64,000 nucleotides of DNA from Microbacterium sp. TPD7012 (lineage in GTDB: Bacteria; Actinomycetota; Actinomycetes; Actinomycetales; Microbacteriaceae), in contig NZ_QDFV01000002.1 in the NCBI RefSeq assembly GCF_003075395.1, forward strand, positions 372,001 through 436,000. Reading direction: 5' to 3'. The notes beneath the pieces were generated by a model. It was not told the origin of the DNA. It did not search any database and worked only from the letters and a program-made list of their open reading frames with translations. Of the stretch, positions 1 to 8,312 are shown one piece after another. The stretch's first letter is position 1; each line of letters starts with the position of its first letter. A program made the position numbers and the translations under genes.

Positions 1-1109
1 TGGCGCTCGCCACGGCCGCGGCAGCCTCACCGTCGGCGCGGGCCTTGTCGGCCTGAGCCTGCTGCTCGGCGATGCGGGTGCGGGCCTCGGCCTGCTTGAC
101 CTGCTCGATCGCCGCGGCCTCTGCGGCGCGCTCACGGGTGTAGAGCTCGGCCTGCGCGCGGGTCTCGGCCTCGTAGCGCTGCGCGTCGGCGACGCGCTTG
201 ACGTCGGCGTCGAGCTGAGCCTGCCGGTTCTCGGCCTGCTGCTGCAGAACGGCCTGCTGCGCCTGCTCGCGGGCGAGGTTCTCGGCCTGCTCCGCCTCGG
301 CGCGCGCCCGGCCGATGCCGGCGTTCGCGTTGGCGGTGTTGGTGTCGAGCGCGGTCTGCTCGACCAGGTTGGCTTCCTGATTGGCGATGTTCTTCTGGTT
401 GATCGCACGGTCGGCGTTGGTCTGCGAGATCTCCGCCGACTGACGCTTCGCCTGGATCTCGGGGGCACCGAGCGACTGGATGTAGCCGACCTTGTCGGTG
501 ATGCCCTTGATCTGGAACGAGTCGAGGATCAGGCCCTGCTCGGCGAGCTCCTGCGAGACGTCGGCGGCGATCTGATCGGAGAACTTCTTGCGCTCTCGCA
601 TGAGCTCCACGACCGACAGCGTGGCGACGATGCCGCGGAGGGCACCCTCGAGCTGCTCGGTGGTGAACTGCTCGATGGCCGTGTCCTGTGAGGCGAAGCG
701 CTCGGCGGCGCGGCGCACGAGGAGCGGGTCGGAGCCGATCTTCACTATCGCGACGCCGTCGACGTTCAGGGTGACGCTGTCGAGCGACTGCGCCTCGGCG
801 TTGAGGGAGACCTGGCGCGAGCGGAGCGAGATGATCTCGTGGCGCTGGGTGATCGGGTTGACCAGAGACTTGCCGTTCACGATGACCGTGACGGGCGACT
901 CCGACATCTCGTCGCGGCTCGATCCGTCGGCACCGAGAACCGCGAGCTGCACCTTCTGCTTGCGTCCCGAGATGACGAGAGCCTCGTCGGCTCGGGCGAC
1001 CTTGATCCAGCTGCGTGCGAACAGCAGCAGGATGAGCAGGACGACGACAACGACGACGACGGCGATGCCGACGATGACGAGGATGCCGATGATTCCGGCG
1101 ATCTCCATG
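1..1109 (-). CDS. Flotillin/SPFH-domain membrane protein (3' part missing at left edge)
   Basis: The gene starts at an ATG at 1109 with an AGGGAGGG ribosome site just upstream and runs off the left edge, so about 369 N-terminal residues are visible. Residues 2-29 form one hydrophobic membrane segment. The SPFH/Band 7 region follows (about residues 30-230), then a long Ala/Glu/Gln-rich coiled coil with the AEAEQAEN-like repeats typical of flotillins. Flotillins are membrane scaffold proteins of lipid microdomains. No partner gene is visible because the next gene (marR) has its own start. Large arginine-rich open frames over this gene on both strands are shadows of GC-rich coding sequence. Confidence 0.9.
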
Positions 1110-1203
1110 AATGACCCTCCCTCTTCCCCCCAAGGGGTGGCGCGCGATGCTGCGCGCCTTCACGCTCCACCCTGCCAGATCGGGCGGAGCGCGGTGAGAA
1201 GGG

Positions 1204-1632
1204 TCAACCGCGGCGGAGCTTCTCGGCCAGGTCGCGGAGGGTGCGGAGCTCGTCGTCGTCGAGGCGCGACATGCGCTCGGCGATCGAACGACCGTGGATC
1301 GTCGCGAGAGCGCGGAACGTGCGGGCCCCGGCATCCGTCGCTCGGATCAACGCGCCACGGCCGTCGTCGGGGTCGGGGCATTTCGCCACGAGGCCGCGCG
1401 TGACCATGCGGTCGACCAGTCGCGAGACGCTGGGCTGACTGATCAGCATGTTGTTCGTGACGTCGCGAAGGCGGGCGGTCATGCCGGGGGAGCGTGTCAC
1501 CGTGAGGAGCACGTCGTACTCGGCCTGTGCGAGATCGCCGTGCTCGAAGTCGGTGACCATCTCGTCGAACAGTTCGTGCTGCGCGCGGAACAGGCTCTCC
1601 CAGGCCTCCAGGGCGAGCTTGCGATCGGTCAT
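1204..1632 (-). CDS. MarR-family transcriptional regulator
   Basis: About 142 residues beginning MTDRKLALEA. The winged helix-turn-helix (about residues 30-105) contains the QPSVSRLVDRMV recognition helix and the DPDDGRGALIRATDAG wing, both typical of MarR. I chose the ATG at 1632; the open frame continues upstream through a palindrome and a hairpin, so longer starts are unlikely. No clear ribosome site precedes 1632, which would fit a leaderless transcript, common in actinobacteria. The stop is 94 bp upstream of the flotillin start on the same strand, so the two could be co-transcribed. The ligand is unknown. Confidence 0.88.
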   Translation of the reverse strand: MTDRKLALEAWESLFRAQHELFDEMVTDFEHGDLAQAEYDVLLTVTRSPGMTARLRDVTNNMLISQPSVSRLVDRMVTRGLVAKCPDPDDGRGALIRATDAGARTFRALATIHGRSIAERMSRLDDDELRTLRDLAEKLRRG

Positions 1633-1642
1633 GGTCACAGAA

Positions 1643-1656
1643 TACTGGCAACAGTA
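1643..1656. promoter_or_regulatory. Probable MarR autoregulatory operator
   Basis: TACTGGCAACAGTA is an inverted repeat with 5-bp arms (TACTG/CAGTA) and a 4-bp centre. It lies 11 bp upstream of the marR start, where a MarR dimer would block its own transcription. This is inference from position and symmetry. Confidence 0.45.
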
Positions 1657-1690
1657 AAGGGCCGGTCGGAGAGGCTCCCGACCGGCCCTT
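1657..1690. terminator. Strong hairpin upstream of marR
   Basis: A 13-bp perfect stem (AAGGGCCGGTCGG / CCGACCGGCCCTT) with an 8-nt loop. There is no clear U-tract on either side. It lies between marR and the transposon end. It may be the terminator of a gene that formerly read toward marR, or a 5' attenuator of marR. Confidence 0.5.
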
Positions 1691-1819
1691 GTCCCTTGCA
1701 CCAAGAGTGTCCTGCAATCACATGCGGTGAGTGCCACAGCAAACATTCACCGTGTGATCACTGTATAACGGCGAGGTAACGAATGCAACGGTTTGGTCAC
1801 GGAAACTTTGTGACGTGGG
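1691..1819. other. Gene-free chromosomal flank with promoter-like motifs
   Basis: No gene is visible. The stretch contains the palindrome GTGATCAC (1754-1761), a GTAACG-AAT-GCAACG direct repeat near 1776-1790, and GTCAC-(9)-GTGAC (1796-1814), ending 6 bp before the target duplication. It resembles an actinobacterial upstream regulatory region rather than a gene end. It may belong to a rightward gene separated from it by the insertion. Confidence 0.35.
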
Positions 1820-1824
1820 TGAGG
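1820..1824. repeat. Left target-site duplication TGAGG
   Basis: TGAGG immediately precedes the TGTCC terminus at 1825. The same five bases immediately follow the GGACA terminus at 36680. A 5-bp duplication is the known signature of Tn7-family transposition. Confidence 0.75.
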
Positions 1825-1921
1825 TGTCCTGTCTCACCGGATCTGTAGAAATCTCATCTACCTGTAGAACGTCGCACGGGAGTTGTAGATTCGCACCCGA
1901 GTTGTAGATCGGCGGCGTGTT
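1825..1921 (+). repeat. Left-end TnsB-like binding site array
   Basis: Head-to-tail units begin with TGT at 1825, 1844, 1863, 1884 and 1903, spaced 19-21 bp. The last four begin TGTAGA, and the joints read CACGGGAGT-TGT and CACCCGAGT-TGT. Right-end units on the opposite strand carry CACGAGAGT-TGT. Known Tn7-family ends contain about 22-bp TnsB sites in arrays of this kind. The array lies directly upstream of tnsA, so TnsB binding may also repress the tns operon. Confidence 0.7.
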
Positions 1922-2018
1922 GCCGGTTCCGCGCCCAACGGCGGAGTAACTTGCCGGACAAGTCAGGACCCGCACCGCGGAACACCTCCACGGACACCGG
2001 GGCCGAACGGAGTCCGCA

Positions 2019-2762
2019 ATGACGCTGACCACCAACTGGCTTCAGGCGATCGATGGAACGAACGCCCTGGCGGCCACAATTCGATACTCGCTTCACGGGT
2101 TCGCTCGGGAGGCGACACCGCCGGACGCCGGGTCGATCGCCTTCGAGGAGACGGCCCCAGTCCGGAAATTTCCGGACTACCCCCACAAGCGCAATGTCGA
2201 GGGACGCTTCTGGCTTGCCTCGACGGGCCAGCACGTGCCCTTCGAGTCCTTTTGGGAGCGGGCGTTCTTGATGAGTCTCGATCGAACCCGGAGTGCTGAG
2301 GCGGTGTCGAGTCAGCCGATGTGGATTCATTGGCGCAACCCGAAGCGCCGACATGCCCCCGACTACTTCGTTCGCCGCAAGGACGGCACTGCTCTTCTCG
2401 TCGACGTGAGGGAGAGGTTAGAGATCGAACCGGAGGATGCGGCGAAGTTCGAGCTGACTCGGCGGATGGCGGCCGCTCTGGGATGGGACTACCTCGTGTT
2501 CGACGATCTACCCGGAGCGACGCAACAGAACCTGAGGTTCCTGTTGCGTTACCGCGACCCGCAGTGGCTCGAGGGCGTGGCTCTCAGGGATCTGCCGGAT
2601 TACGGCGCGATCCGACTTGTCGACCTCGTCGCGCTGCTAGACGACGCGCCAAACAGTGCACTCGGAGCGGCATACGCCCTCATATGGTCCGACATTGCTC
2701 GATGTGATCTCAGCCGTCCGCTGAGCATGTCCGCCGTAGTCCGATTCGGGCCAGACCGATGA
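2019..2762 (+). CDS. tnsA: TnsA-like heteromeric transposase endonuclease subunit
   Basis: About 247 residues. TnsA cuts the 5' ends of the transposon while TnsB cuts the 3' ends, which makes Tn7-type movement cut-and-paste. The restriction-endonuclease-like core is visible as E80 (in ESFWERAF), D115 (in HAPDYFV) and the following strand with D129-V-R131. The last position is often a lysine in this nuclease fold, but DVR is common in actinobacterial TnsA-like proteins as I recall them. The ATG at 2019 has GGAG 6 bp upstream. Its stop overlaps the tnsB start (ATGA). Confidence 0.85.
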   Translation: MTLTTNWLQAIDGTNALAATIRYSLHGFAREATPPDAGSIAFEETAPVRKFPDYPHKRNVEGRFWLASTGQHVPFESFWERAFLMSLDRTRSAEAVSSQPMWIHWRNPKRRHAPDYFVRRKDGTALLVDVRERLEIEPEDAAKFELTRRMAAALGWDYLVFDDLPGATQQNLRFLLRYRDPQWLEGVALRDLPDYGAIRLVDLVALLDDAPNSALGAAYALIWSDIARCDLSRPLSMSAVVRFGPDR

Positions 2763-4768
2763 TCGTCCATCCCGGCGACTTGGTGAGGTGGAACGACGAA
2801 GACCTGCAAGTCGTCGCTGTCCGGGCGACTTACACCACGCTACGCAACGCCGAGATGGGCGAGGATCTCGAGGTACTGAACGCCGATCTCGCTGAACGCG
2901 GCGAGCCGGCAACAGTGCGGTCGACGACCGACGTGTTGGATTTGGGTGTCCTTGACGAGCTCCCACCCGCGGACCGCAAAGTTGTGGACGTGTGGCTCGA
3001 AGAACTCGACCGACTCTCGGACCTCCTTGAAGCCGGGACGAAGAAGACGCCTGCCTACCAGGTGACCGTCGACAATGTGAATCGTCGACTTGGGACGGAC
3101 TACAACGCGATAAAGGTGACGCGGCAGCTTGCCGCTCTCGACGAGTTCGGCGTTGCTGGGCTTCTTGACCGGCGCCGATTCGGGATGGCGGACAGGCCTC
3201 GATCAACACAGGATCCGCGTCTCATAGAAGCGATCGTCTCCGCGATGGACGGTCAGACTCGAGCGTCGACCGGGACGGCCGACCGCCTGATCTGGATGGT
3301 AGAGCGCGATCTCGAAACCCGGTATGGAAAAGGCGCGGTTGACGTGCCCAGCAGGGCAACGGTCTATCGCCTGATGGAACGGTTGGAAGCCGGACGGCAC
3401 ACATTCGGAACGGCGCGCACGCGCAGGACGACGGCGAACCAGCCCAGCCACGTCTTCGGCAACCGGACCGGCATGCGCCCCGGCGAGCAGGTACTCATCG
3501 ACACGACGCCGATGGAGATCCTCGTTGATTGCGACGGGGAACAGGTGCGCCCCGACCTGACGATCCTGCTCGACGAGTGCTCGCGAAGTGTTCCGGGCGC
3601 GATCGTGACGATCGGCACTCGCAGCATCGATCTCGTTGTCCTGCTCGCCCGCGCACTCGTCCCATACGCCTACCGGCCCGAGGGCGTTCGCGCCAACCGT
3701 CGAAATATCGCCCAAGCCTGGGTGGGAGACGACGACCTCATTGCGCAACGCTTCGAGGACGCACGCGACGCGCAACAGTACATCTTCCCCGAGACGATCA
3801 CCACCGACCGAGGAGCATCCTATGTGTCGAGACACTTCACCGATGCATGTCGCACACTCGGCATCTCCCTGAACCTCGCGGCGGCATACACGCCTACCCA
3901 AAAGGCAAAGATCGAGCGCATGTTCCGCACGATCAAGAACCGCTTCACGCAGTACGTGGTCTCGTTTCTCGGCGAAAGCGCCGATATGCGCGGCGACGAG
4001 AGGTTCCCGACCGACCGGCTGCTCACGCTCGAACAACTGCAGGAGCTACTCGAAGACTGGATCGCGGCGATCTGGCAGAACCGCCCCCACGGCTCACTAC
4101 GGGACCCACGCCACCCGAAGTTCAAGCTCAGCCCGAATCAGATGGTGAGCGCATACCGACAAGCTGTCCCCGAGCTGCTGATCCCGCTCACCGCCGATCA
4201 CTACATCGCACTGCTCCCGAAGAAATGGCGTGGAATCCATCACTACGGAGTGAACCTCGATCTCCGACGATACGACTCCGAAGCGCTGGGTAACCTGCGC
4301 AACAAGCGGTCGCCCGATCGCCGGCACGCGGGGCAATGGCCGATTCACGTCGATCCATACAACCCGATGATCGTCTGGCTTCAACTCGAGGACGAGTTCA
4401 TCCCCCTTAGCTGGCGATCCCCCTACTCGAACATGCCGATGGCCGACGAGATCTGGCGAATCGCACGCGCACAAGCCGCGGTGCGCGGTGAGGAAGCGCC
4501 GACGAATGATGACCTGAACGAGGTCCTCCGCCGCTTCATGAGCACCGGCAACAAGTCCCTGACCTCACGCGAGCGCAAGCGCGCGAAGTCAAACATGACC
4601 GACCCTCTCGGGATCACCAACCAGTTGGCGACGCTCTCCCCAGCATCTACGGACTCGGAGCGAGAGATCGCGCCGACCAGCAGCGACGACTCGACCGAAG
4701 AGGCTGCATCCAGCTGGCCGGTGGCGCCTCCGTTCGGGCTCACGCGTCAAGCGGAAGGAACTGAGTGA
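2759..4768 (+). CDS. tnsB: TnsB-like DDE transposase
   Basis: 669 residues. The N-terminal part (about 1-230) would bind the end repeats. The rve/DDE integrase core follows, with D248 (VLIDTTP), D350 (TTDRGAS) and E386 (KAKIERMF), giving the DD(35)E spacing of the retroviral-integrase superfamily. A mu-type beta-barrel region and a low-complexity C-terminus, the usual TnsC-contact region, complete the protein. It overlaps tnsA by 4 bp and tnsC by 4 bp, so the subunits are translationally coupled. The length fits TnsB (about 700 residues). Confidence 0.93.
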   Translation: MIVHPGDLVRWNDEDLQVVAVRATYTTLRNAEMGEDLEVLNADLAERGEPATVRSTTDVLDLGVLDELPPADRKVVDVWLEELDRLSDLLEAGTKKTPAYQVTVDNVNRRLGTDYNAIKVTRQLAALDEFGVAGLLDRRRFGMADRPRSTQDPRLIEAIVSAMDGQTRASTGTADRLIWMVERDLETRYGKGAVDVPSRATVYRLMERLEAGRHTFGTARTRRTTANQPSHVFGNRTGMRPGEQVLIDTTPMEILVDCDGEQVRPDLTILLDECSRSVPGAIVTIGTRSIDLVVLLARALVPYAYRPEGVRANRRNIAQAWVGDDDLIAQRFEDARDAQQYIFPETITTDRGASYVSRHFTDACRTLGISLNLAAAYTPTQKAKIERMFRTIKNRFTQYVVSFLGESADMRGDERFPTDRLLTLEQLQELLEDWIAAIWQNRPHGSLRDPRHPKFKLSPNQMVSAYRQAVPELLIPLTADHYIALLPKKWRGIHHYGVNLDLRRYDSEALGNLRNKRSPDRRHAGQWPIHVDPYNPMIVWLQLEDEFIPLSWRSPYSNMPMADEIWRIARAQAAVRGEEAPTNDDLNEVLRRFMSTGNKSLTSRERKRAKSNMTDPLGITNQLATLSPASTDSEREIAPTSSDDSTEEAASSWPVAPPFGLTRQAEGTE

Positions 4769-5859
4769 TGTTCGACGAGTTGCTCGCCCAGTTCGACTTC
4801 GATGCCCCGACGGTGAACTTCGACTACACGACGAAGGAAGGATGGCGGGAGTTCGTCGAGTTCGATGCTCCACGACCCGCGCCTTGCACCATGAGCGCTT
4901 ACGAAGAGATGGCTTCATCGGATCGAGCCATCTACAACATCGCTCGCGAGCGCTTCATGTCGGTGGGTGCTCGTATCGCCACCCCCTCACTTCGGAGATT
5001 CGTTGCGGCAGCCAGCAGTGCGATGGCCGACAATCGCTCGCCCGACGCGAGCAAATCCGGAGTCGTCATCTCCGGACGACCCAGTATGGGGAAGACGACG
5101 GCCGTCCAAGAATTCGGGCGAGCATATGAACGAGCGCGGCGAGAACGTGCGGGTACTCGAAGAAAGGACCTGATCCCCGTCGCCTTCGCCCAGGTTCCCA
5201 CGCACGCAACCGAGAAGACGATGATGAAGAAGCTCGCGGAGTTCTACGCGCTCCCCTTCTCTCAGACAGCGTCCTACGAGACGCTGCTGAGTCGGGTGAG
5301 CAACGTGATGCGGGCATGTGAGACGGAGATCGTCATCATCGACGACATCCATCGCCTCGATCTGCGCTATCGCGCGAGCGAACAAGCGGCGGATGCGCTC
5401 AAGGAACTCTCGGAACGCTGTCCCGGAACGATGATCTACGCCGGAGTGAACGTCGCGCAGAACGGGCTCTTCTGGGGGTCGCGGGGGGAACAGATCATGG
5501 CCAGATTCGAGACTGTCCAGTTCGACGAATATGACGTGGCAACAAACGAGGGAGCTGCAGTCTGGGGAAGAGTCCTCACTGAACTTGAAGACTCGCTCTG
5601 CCTCATCCGTCAGCCTGAAGGCAACATTCTGAAGATTGCCGCGGAGCTTCGCGAGATCTCGCGAGGATCGCTGGGACGCATGGCCAAGGCGATTCGGCGT
5701 TGCGCTCGCGATGCGATTCGTGATCGTTCCGAACAACTCGACCTGGATCATCTCCTGGTGGTTCTCGAGACGATACGGCGACTCGAAGATCGCGTAGCCG
5801 ATGAAGCGGCACAGAGCACACGACGACCACGAGGGCGACGGGTGAAGGCTGGCAGATGA
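4765..5859 (+). CDS. tnsC: TnsC-like AAA+ transposition regulator
   Basis: 364 residues. This is the ATP-dependent adaptor linking target-selection proteins (TniQ/TnsD) to the TnsAB transposase. Walker A is G104-RPSMGK-T111 and Walker B is IVIID193D194. The DDIHRLDLRYR stretch matches the IstB/TniB/TnsC group. The length (about 360) is shorter than Tn7 TnsC (about 555) and resembles shorter TnsC/TniB forms. It overlaps both neighbours (ATGA at each junction). Confidence 0.9.
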   Translation: MMFDELLAQFDFDAPTVNFDYTTKEGWREFVEFDAPRPAPCTMSAYEEMASSDRAIYNIARERFMSVGARIATPSLRRFVAAASSAMADNRSPDASKSGVVISGRPSMGKTTAVQEFGRAYERARRERAGTRRKDLIPVAFAQVPTHATEKTMMKKLAEFYALPFSQTASYETLLSRVSNVMRACETEIVIIDDIHRLDLRYRASEQAADALKELSERCPGTMIYAGVNVAQNGLFWGSRGEQIMARFETVQFDEYDVATNEGAAVWGRVLTELEDSLCLIRQPEGNILKIAAELREISRGSLGRMAKAIRRCARDAIRDRSEQLDLDHLLVVLETIRRLEDRVADEAAQSTRRPRGRRVKAGR

Positions 5860-6812
5860 GAGTGCTGCCGGCGACGGTCAGCCCGCTCCCGGGCGAGACC
5901 GTGCGGAGCCTTTACAGCAGGCTCGTCGAACGCAATTCTCTGACAGCCGGGGAACTCTGGACCGCCATCCGTAAGTCGAAACAGGGGCTTCCGTTGCGGA
6001 CAACGCCGGAGGCCGCGCCCGACGTGGTCGCGCAACTCGACGATCTGCCAGCGAACTGGTTCGACCGAGATGACACCACCAACCGACTCTTCAGCCGCTG
6101 CATCCACAACAACTGGGCCCACGCGCAATGCGCGCGCTGTTCCGCGCTTCCCAAGCCGGTCACGATGTGTCGGCGGTGCGCGAGCGGTATGAATGTCGAG
6201 GTCCAATCTCGGGCCGGCGCCTTCTGCGCACGCCACGAGCGTTGGCACTACGACGGACGCGACGAGGCGATTGGGATCCCCGTCGCGTATGCCCGCGCGG
6301 AAAGATGCCTGACAGGAACCCTCTGGGCGCGTGGGATCGGCCTCGACACGGGCGAGATCGAGCTCGCTTGCGAGATCATCTCGACCTACCGTGAACTCGT
6401 CGATGGTGCTCCATACACCGGCGGCGCCGACCAGCAGATGCGTGACTTCTATCCTGAGGCTGTCGAACTGACCGCATTCCTCACGGCGCCTTCGGCGCAG
6501 GCGTTTCTTCGCAACAGACAGATCGGGCACCTTCCCGTCGCCGCGATGATCGAGGCAGCTGCGACGGCAGTCGCGTCGCGATCACGGAACCGACTCAGTT
6601 CCGTGAATGAGATGTTCTGCGCCTCCGGTCGTGAACTACGACTAGGCGATTCAGCAACCAAGCCCATACGGCACGGGCGGTCCCTTGAGATGGGGGCACT
6701 TGGTGTCCGGATCCGTGACAATGTCCCTCGCATTCGAGCGGTCTTTCTGCGCCACGACGACGCTCGTCGTCCATTGCCGACGTGGCGCGACCAACCTCCA
6801 CGCCATCGATAG
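5856..6812 (+). CDS. tniQ: TniQ/TnsD-family target-selection protein, copy 1
   Basis: 318 residues starting MRVLPATVSPLPGETVRSLY, a TniQ-type start. A zinc-ribbon region (about residues 85-130) has CARCSALPKPVTMCRRC followed by CARHERWHY. A block reading LTGTLWARGIGLDTGE is shared with the next gene. TniQ/TnsD proteins recognise the attachment site and recruit TnsC. The protein is short compared with Tn7 TnsD (about 508) and lacks its extended C-terminal DNA-binding region. The start overlaps the tnsC stop. Confidence 0.8.
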   Translation: MRVLPATVSPLPGETVRSLYSRLVERNSLTAGELWTAIRKSKQGLPLRTTPEAAPDVVAQLDDLPANWFDRDDTTNRLFSRCIHNNWAHAQCARCSALPKPVTMCRRCASGMNVEVQSRAGAFCARHERWHYDGRDEAIGIPVAYARAERCLTGTLWARGIGLDTGEIELACEIISTYRELVDGAPYTGGADQQMRDFYPEAVELTAFLTAPSAQAFLRNRQIGHLPVAAMIEAAATAVASRSRNRLSSVNEMFCASGRELRLGDSATKPIRHGRSLEMGALGVRIRDNVPRIRAVFLRHDDARRPLPTWRDQPPRHR

Positions 6813-6817
6813 GCGCG

Positions 6818-7864
6818 ATGCGTACCCTGCCCATCTATATCGCCCCGGTGGCCGCCGAGACGGTCAGTGGGTATATCGGGCGCATCGCCCAGACGCACTG
6901 CCTGGAGGTTGGGGAGATTCGACGCATGCTGATTCGAGAGGCGGGGCGTTCAACGTGGAGCGAAAACGATCCACGTATCGCGCTCGCGCTCGTCCGGCTC
7001 TGCGGCCTGCCCGATGACGCATTCGAGGTGTCGTTCGAAGACCACGGGATGTGGACTCGCTGCGGTCATCCGCGCTGGAAGCCTCAGAAGTGCCCGCGGT
7101 GCCGCACGCTTGCCGAACCACGTACTGCCTGCGTGGAATGTGCCGGCGGTCTCGCAACCACCACCCGAGCCAGAACAGGACCTCTCTGCCTGAGTCATAG
7201 CCGCTGGACCCTCAGAGAACTGACCGTCAAGATCCCTGTCGGAGCATCCGCGAGCCGCACGGAAGAGACCCTGCGTGGACCACTGTGGGAGCGCGGCATT
7301 GCCTTGCACACCGGCGAATACAACCTCGCGGCCGCAGCGGTACTCGCATGGTCACAAGGGTCCGACGGGGCCACGTTCCTCGAGGAGCGCGCCCAACGGC
7401 TCGGCCTGCCTGCACCGACCACGTTTGAGGAAGTGATGCTGTGCGGCTATCCCGAGGTAGTGAAAGTTGTCGAAGTCGCTATGAGCCCACGAATACTCCG
7501 CGGCGTCCTCCAGGTGTCGCGATCGGCACTGCCGCAGATCGACGGCTTCGCGAACGTCATCGCAAACACGCTGGGTGTAACCGTAAACGAGCGCCTCCAC
7601 GACTGGGCGGGCGCCGTCATCGGTCACGCGCACCGTGCGGTCCTACACGCTGCGGGGCTCAGGCGAACCACGAGCGCCAAGAATGCTCTATGCCCGCAAG
7701 ATCGCGCGCTCATCGTCGCGTCGGGTACGCAGCGGGCATGCCTGCTCCGGCACGTCTCGCCACGAATACTGGACGGACTCATGCGAGGCCACACTGAGGG
7801 CACCTCTCGACTGAGCGTGACCCGAAGACATCCCCTGGAACCAGATGAGTTGGCGCTGCCGTGA
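6818..7864 (+). CDS. tniQ: TniQ/TnsD-family target-selection protein, copy 2
   Basis: 348 residues from the ATG at 6818, chosen because MRTLPIYIAPVAAETVSGYI aligns with the start of copy 1; an upstream in-frame GTG at 6782 would add an unrelated leader inside copy 1. It has the same zinc-ribbon pattern (CPRCRTLAEPRTACVEC, then CLSHSRW) and the block LRGPLWERGIALHTGE. The two copies are diverged paralogues. A second TniQ gives a second targeting route in some Tn7-like elements, or the two could work as a heteromeric complex; the sequence does not decide. Confidence 0.78.
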   Translation: MRTLPIYIAPVAAETVSGYIGRIAQTHCLEVGEIRRMLIREAGRSTWSENDPRIALALVRLCGLPDDAFEVSFEDHGMWTRCGHPRWKPQKCPRCRTLAEPRTACVECAGGLATTTRARTGPLCLSHSRWTLRELTVKIPVGASASRTEETLRGPLWERGIALHTGEYNLAAAAVLAWSQGSDGATFLEERAQRLGLPAPTTFEEVMLCGYPEVVKVVEVAMSPRILRGVLQVSRSALPQIDGFANVIANTLGVTVNERLHDWAGAVIGHAHRAVLHAAGLRRTTSAKNALCPQDRALIVASGTQRACLLRHVSPRILDGLMRGHTEGTSRLSVTRRHPLEPDELALP

Positions 7865-7865
7865 C

Positions 7866-8150
7866 CTAGCGGCTGCGGAGATCCGGGGCGCCATCCGGGA
7901 TCAAATCACCCAGAGGCATACCAAGCACCTGCGAGAGCGCGAGCATCGTTCGCAGCGTCGGGTTCGCCGGATTCCCTGGGCGCGACTCGCCCTTCTCGTA
8001 CTTCTGGTACGTGTACCGCGTGAGACCCGACCTGTACGCCACATCTTCCTGACTCAGCCCAGCACGCTCCCGCGCAGAACGAAGCGAAGTCGCGAAGCGC
8101 TGGGAGTATGCGCTCCACTCCGCTTCAATCTCATCGTTCCGTCGAGGCAC
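7866..8150 (-). CDS. XRE-family helix-turn-helix regulator
   Basis: About 94 residues starting at a GTG. A Cro/C1-type helix-turn-helix covers residues about 20-80 (RSARERAGLSQEDVAYRSGL, then TYQKYEKGES). It converges on tniQ2, with the stops one base apart. Upstream lies a cluster of three CGTATGGC-type sites (8179-8220), so autorepression is likely. It may control the transposition genes or the following cargo. Confidence 0.82.
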   Translation of the reverse strand: MPRRNDEIEAEWSAYSQRFATSLRSARERAGLSQEDVAYRSGLTRYTYQKYEKGESRPGNPANPTLRTMLALSQVLGMPLGDLIPDGAPDLRSR

Positions 8151-8178
8151 CTACCAAGCGTCGCGACGGGTCACTCCT

Positions 8179-8220
8179 CGTATGGCCTAATCCGTATGGC
8201 ATAATTCGGGAGGCCATACG
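8179..8220. promoter_or_regulatory. Probable operator cluster of the XRE regulator
   Basis: CGTATGGCC (8179-8187) and CGTATGGCA (8193-8201) are direct repeats 14 bp apart. GGCCATACG (8212-8220) is their inverted copy. A CATAAT -10-like hexamer (8200-8205) lies between them. The cluster sits in the divergent space between the XRE gene and the gene at 8313. Confidence 0.55.
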
Positions 8221-8312
8221 AAACAATCATCACCCTCGTCGGATTGCTCCGCTGTTCCCCTGCACGTGTGCTGCCATCCCGATGACTGGCGGTCGCGCCG
8301 CGGGGTTGGCCC

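Noticed and set aside
132..1334. Long arginine-rich minus-strand frame as a gene
   Set aside because: It is a shadow of the flotillin gene, whose own frame has a ribosome site, membrane helix and SPFH domain.
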